Positions 62,171 through 64,000 of a DNA stretch of 64,000 nt are shown one piece after another (within the stretch, counting starts at the first letter, position 1; every line of letters begins with the position of its first letter). The stretch is from Sindora glabra (Eukaryota; Streptophyta; Magnoliopsida; Fabales; Fabaceae): assembly GCA_020226215.1 (NCBI GenBank), contig CM035225.1, positions 14,085,868 through 14,149,867 on the forward strand, given 5' to 3'. Below the pieces are notes generated by a model, which was given only the letters and a program-made list of their open reading frames with translations, did no database searches and was not told the DNA's origin. A program made the position numbers and the translations under genes.

Positions 62171-64000
62171 AAATTAATCGCTTAGAATGTGGCTGATTGA
62201 GCCATTTATAAGCTAAGCATCACAACCAACACAAAGGTTAATTAGAATACGTCTATATACTAACTAGTATATATGTAGCTATCTGTCCCCCTTGCCGTCC
62301 AAGTTCATGCGGCAATCAGGGTCCACTAATTTTTACACTTTTTGAGTGGCACGTGACCCCATTGCCTTGTCTTATTATCAAATCATAGTCAAGCTTTTAA
62401 TTAATGGAAATTTTATTCTTTGATTGATTGGAAGAATCTTACAACTAGTTCCTTGATTTGTAGCTAGTACATTACAAAGGCCAGCTTCCTTTCTAAAATA
62501 ATTGAGGACGAGTTGAAAATACGAGATTCCTAAAGGATGCACTAGAGTCTTCTCTCGTGAGTAATTATACATATTTATTTACTGATTAAAAAATTATCAA
62601 TTTTATTGTGAAAATGTCGATAAAATAATCATTGACATATATAAAATTATAATTTCATTCTTAAATAATTATTAATATGAAGAGCGATCATTCGATGGTT
62701 AAAATCAATTTTTTTGTCAACCGACTTTAATTGTTGTTACTCTCTTCCAATTAATCACCAAACTTTTATCGAATTTAATTGATCATTTTAATTTTTGCCA
62801 ATTAAAGTTGATTGCCCATGATTTAAATTTTGAAAAATTATGATAGTATAATAGTATATTTCATGATCATTAAACATGAAATATGAAATATGAACTTTCA
62901 TTCAGATAAAACATGACATTAACATTTAAAAATTCATATATGAACTTTGGATAATAAATATTGCAAATAAATGTAGTAAAGGTTCAAAATCCCTTCATCA
63001 ATCAATCAAATTTTACTCTTTCTTTTTATACTTTTTTATTGGTATTGATTTTGTGCACTTAAAAGCTTTTTAATTGCTACTAATCAATCAACTAAATTTT
63101 ACAAATATTTTTATCAATTTGAACGGATGTTAGTATATTAATTACTCTTAATCATCTAAAGTGATTTGACATATTTTGATTGTTTTTAGTTTGTACATAC
63201 AATTTTATCATTTTGTATAAATAATTTTATTCATGGATAATTGTACAAATGAATAAAATTATATATATAAATTATTATTTAAGAATGAAATTATAATTTT
63301 ATATAATTTAAAGATTATTTTGTTAGCATCTTACAATTTTAAGTACAGAATTGGTAATATTATCTTCTTATTTATGAGTTGGTATATTCTTGATAGAATA
63401 ATAATATTTAACATTATTTAAAAAAATTCATCATATTTTAAGTTTGAATTTAATATTTTTGGCATGTGCTAATAATTTCCCACTGTTATTATTATTATTG
63501 TTGTAATTATAAATGGTCATATCATTGTCCTCACTCTCCCGTTAACAATTCAAGCGTTTTTCGAAAAAGCGATTTTTTTGACACATCTCAATATTTTGAA
63601 AGTTTTTTTCCCTCCAAAATTTCATTCTTCTCTTTTCATTTATACCCTTTCTATTACTACTTTCTTTATTTTTTATTGTAATTTCCTATCGTTTTGTAAA
63701 AAAATTTGGACACTGCTTTAATACTTGGGTAGCTTTTCAACTTGTACAATGCATAGTTATCTATTTTTTTTATCTAATATAAAAATAAAAATAATAAATA
63801 TATAATAAAAATTATAAAAATTTAAAATTAATAAATAAATTTTTTTTAAAACAAAGTATGAGATTAAAAAATATGATATATAATCAAGTAATTTGATTAA
63901 ATTAGATTCTCATCTTATTTAAAATATTTTTGTAATAAAAATTTTTTTATGTTACATTCATATCTTTCAGTAATATTAATATTTGAGTTATAATGAATAA
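62171..64000. other. AT-rich intergenic region to the window edge
   Basis: No gene is recognised. A patch at 62270-62360 has GTCCCCCTTGCCGTCCAAG and GTGGCACGTGACCCC, including a CACGTG core, and might be promoter sequence of a gene beyond the window. That is a guess. The rest is AT-rich with a TAT/ATT tract near 63486-63500. Confidence 0.5.

Noticed and set aside
1..64000. tRNA, rRNA or organelle-derived insertions
   Set aside because: No cloverleaf with the TTCRANNY-type box or rRNA-like stretch was seen on reading; a dedicated scan could not be run.

Overview
The window is nuclear DNA of a flowering plant, most likely a woody eudicot. It is strongly AT-rich, its genes carry GT-AG introns, and it is full of short inverted-repeat transposons. 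No species can be named from the sequence alone. Three protein genes are supported, all in the first half. I saw no rRNA, tRNA or CRISPR array.

Layout. 1-4996: AT-rich intergenic DNA with simple and tandem repeats. 4997-5481: a hAT-type miniature element with an 8-bp target duplication. 5490-9600: a plus-strand F-box/kelch gene, the likely orthologue of Arabidopsis At1g22040, with one coding exon (7837-9273). 10779-16058: a minus-strand, nine-exon aminotransferase of the ALD1/AGD2 family that reads as ALD1, the first enzyme of the pipecolic acid pathway. 16059-24610: intergenic repeats. 24611-31936: a minus-strand, eleven-exon SERK receptor kinase of BAK1 type, 616 residues, fully reconstructed. 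31937-64000: about 32 kb with no recognisable protein gene.

The right half is not featureless. A non-coding block of about 5.9 kb is tandemly duplicated (unit 1 about 40627-47060, unit 2 about 47064-57503). Because the two units can be compared, each serves as the empty site for insertions in the other. This exposes at least five insertions: a 348-bp Tourist-like element and a 143-bp hAT-like element in unit 1, and in unit 2 a 947-bp insert, a 2881-bp element with 20-bp terminal inverted repeats, and an insert of about 0.6 kb. A second notable item is a PIF/Harbinger-like family with TAA/TTA target duplications. Two of its members (27724-28764 inside a SERK intron, and 33451-35469) contain a degenerate GGTGRT-type minisatellite.

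How the genes fit together: ALD1 (pipecolate and N-hydroxypipecolate, systemic acquired resistance) and a BAK1-type SERK (pattern-receptor co-receptor) lie about 8.5 kb apart on the same strand. Both are immunity genes by family knowledge. Whether the linkage matters is inference. The F-box/kelch gene is convergent with ALD1 and would encode the substrate-binding part of an SCF ubiquitin ligase.
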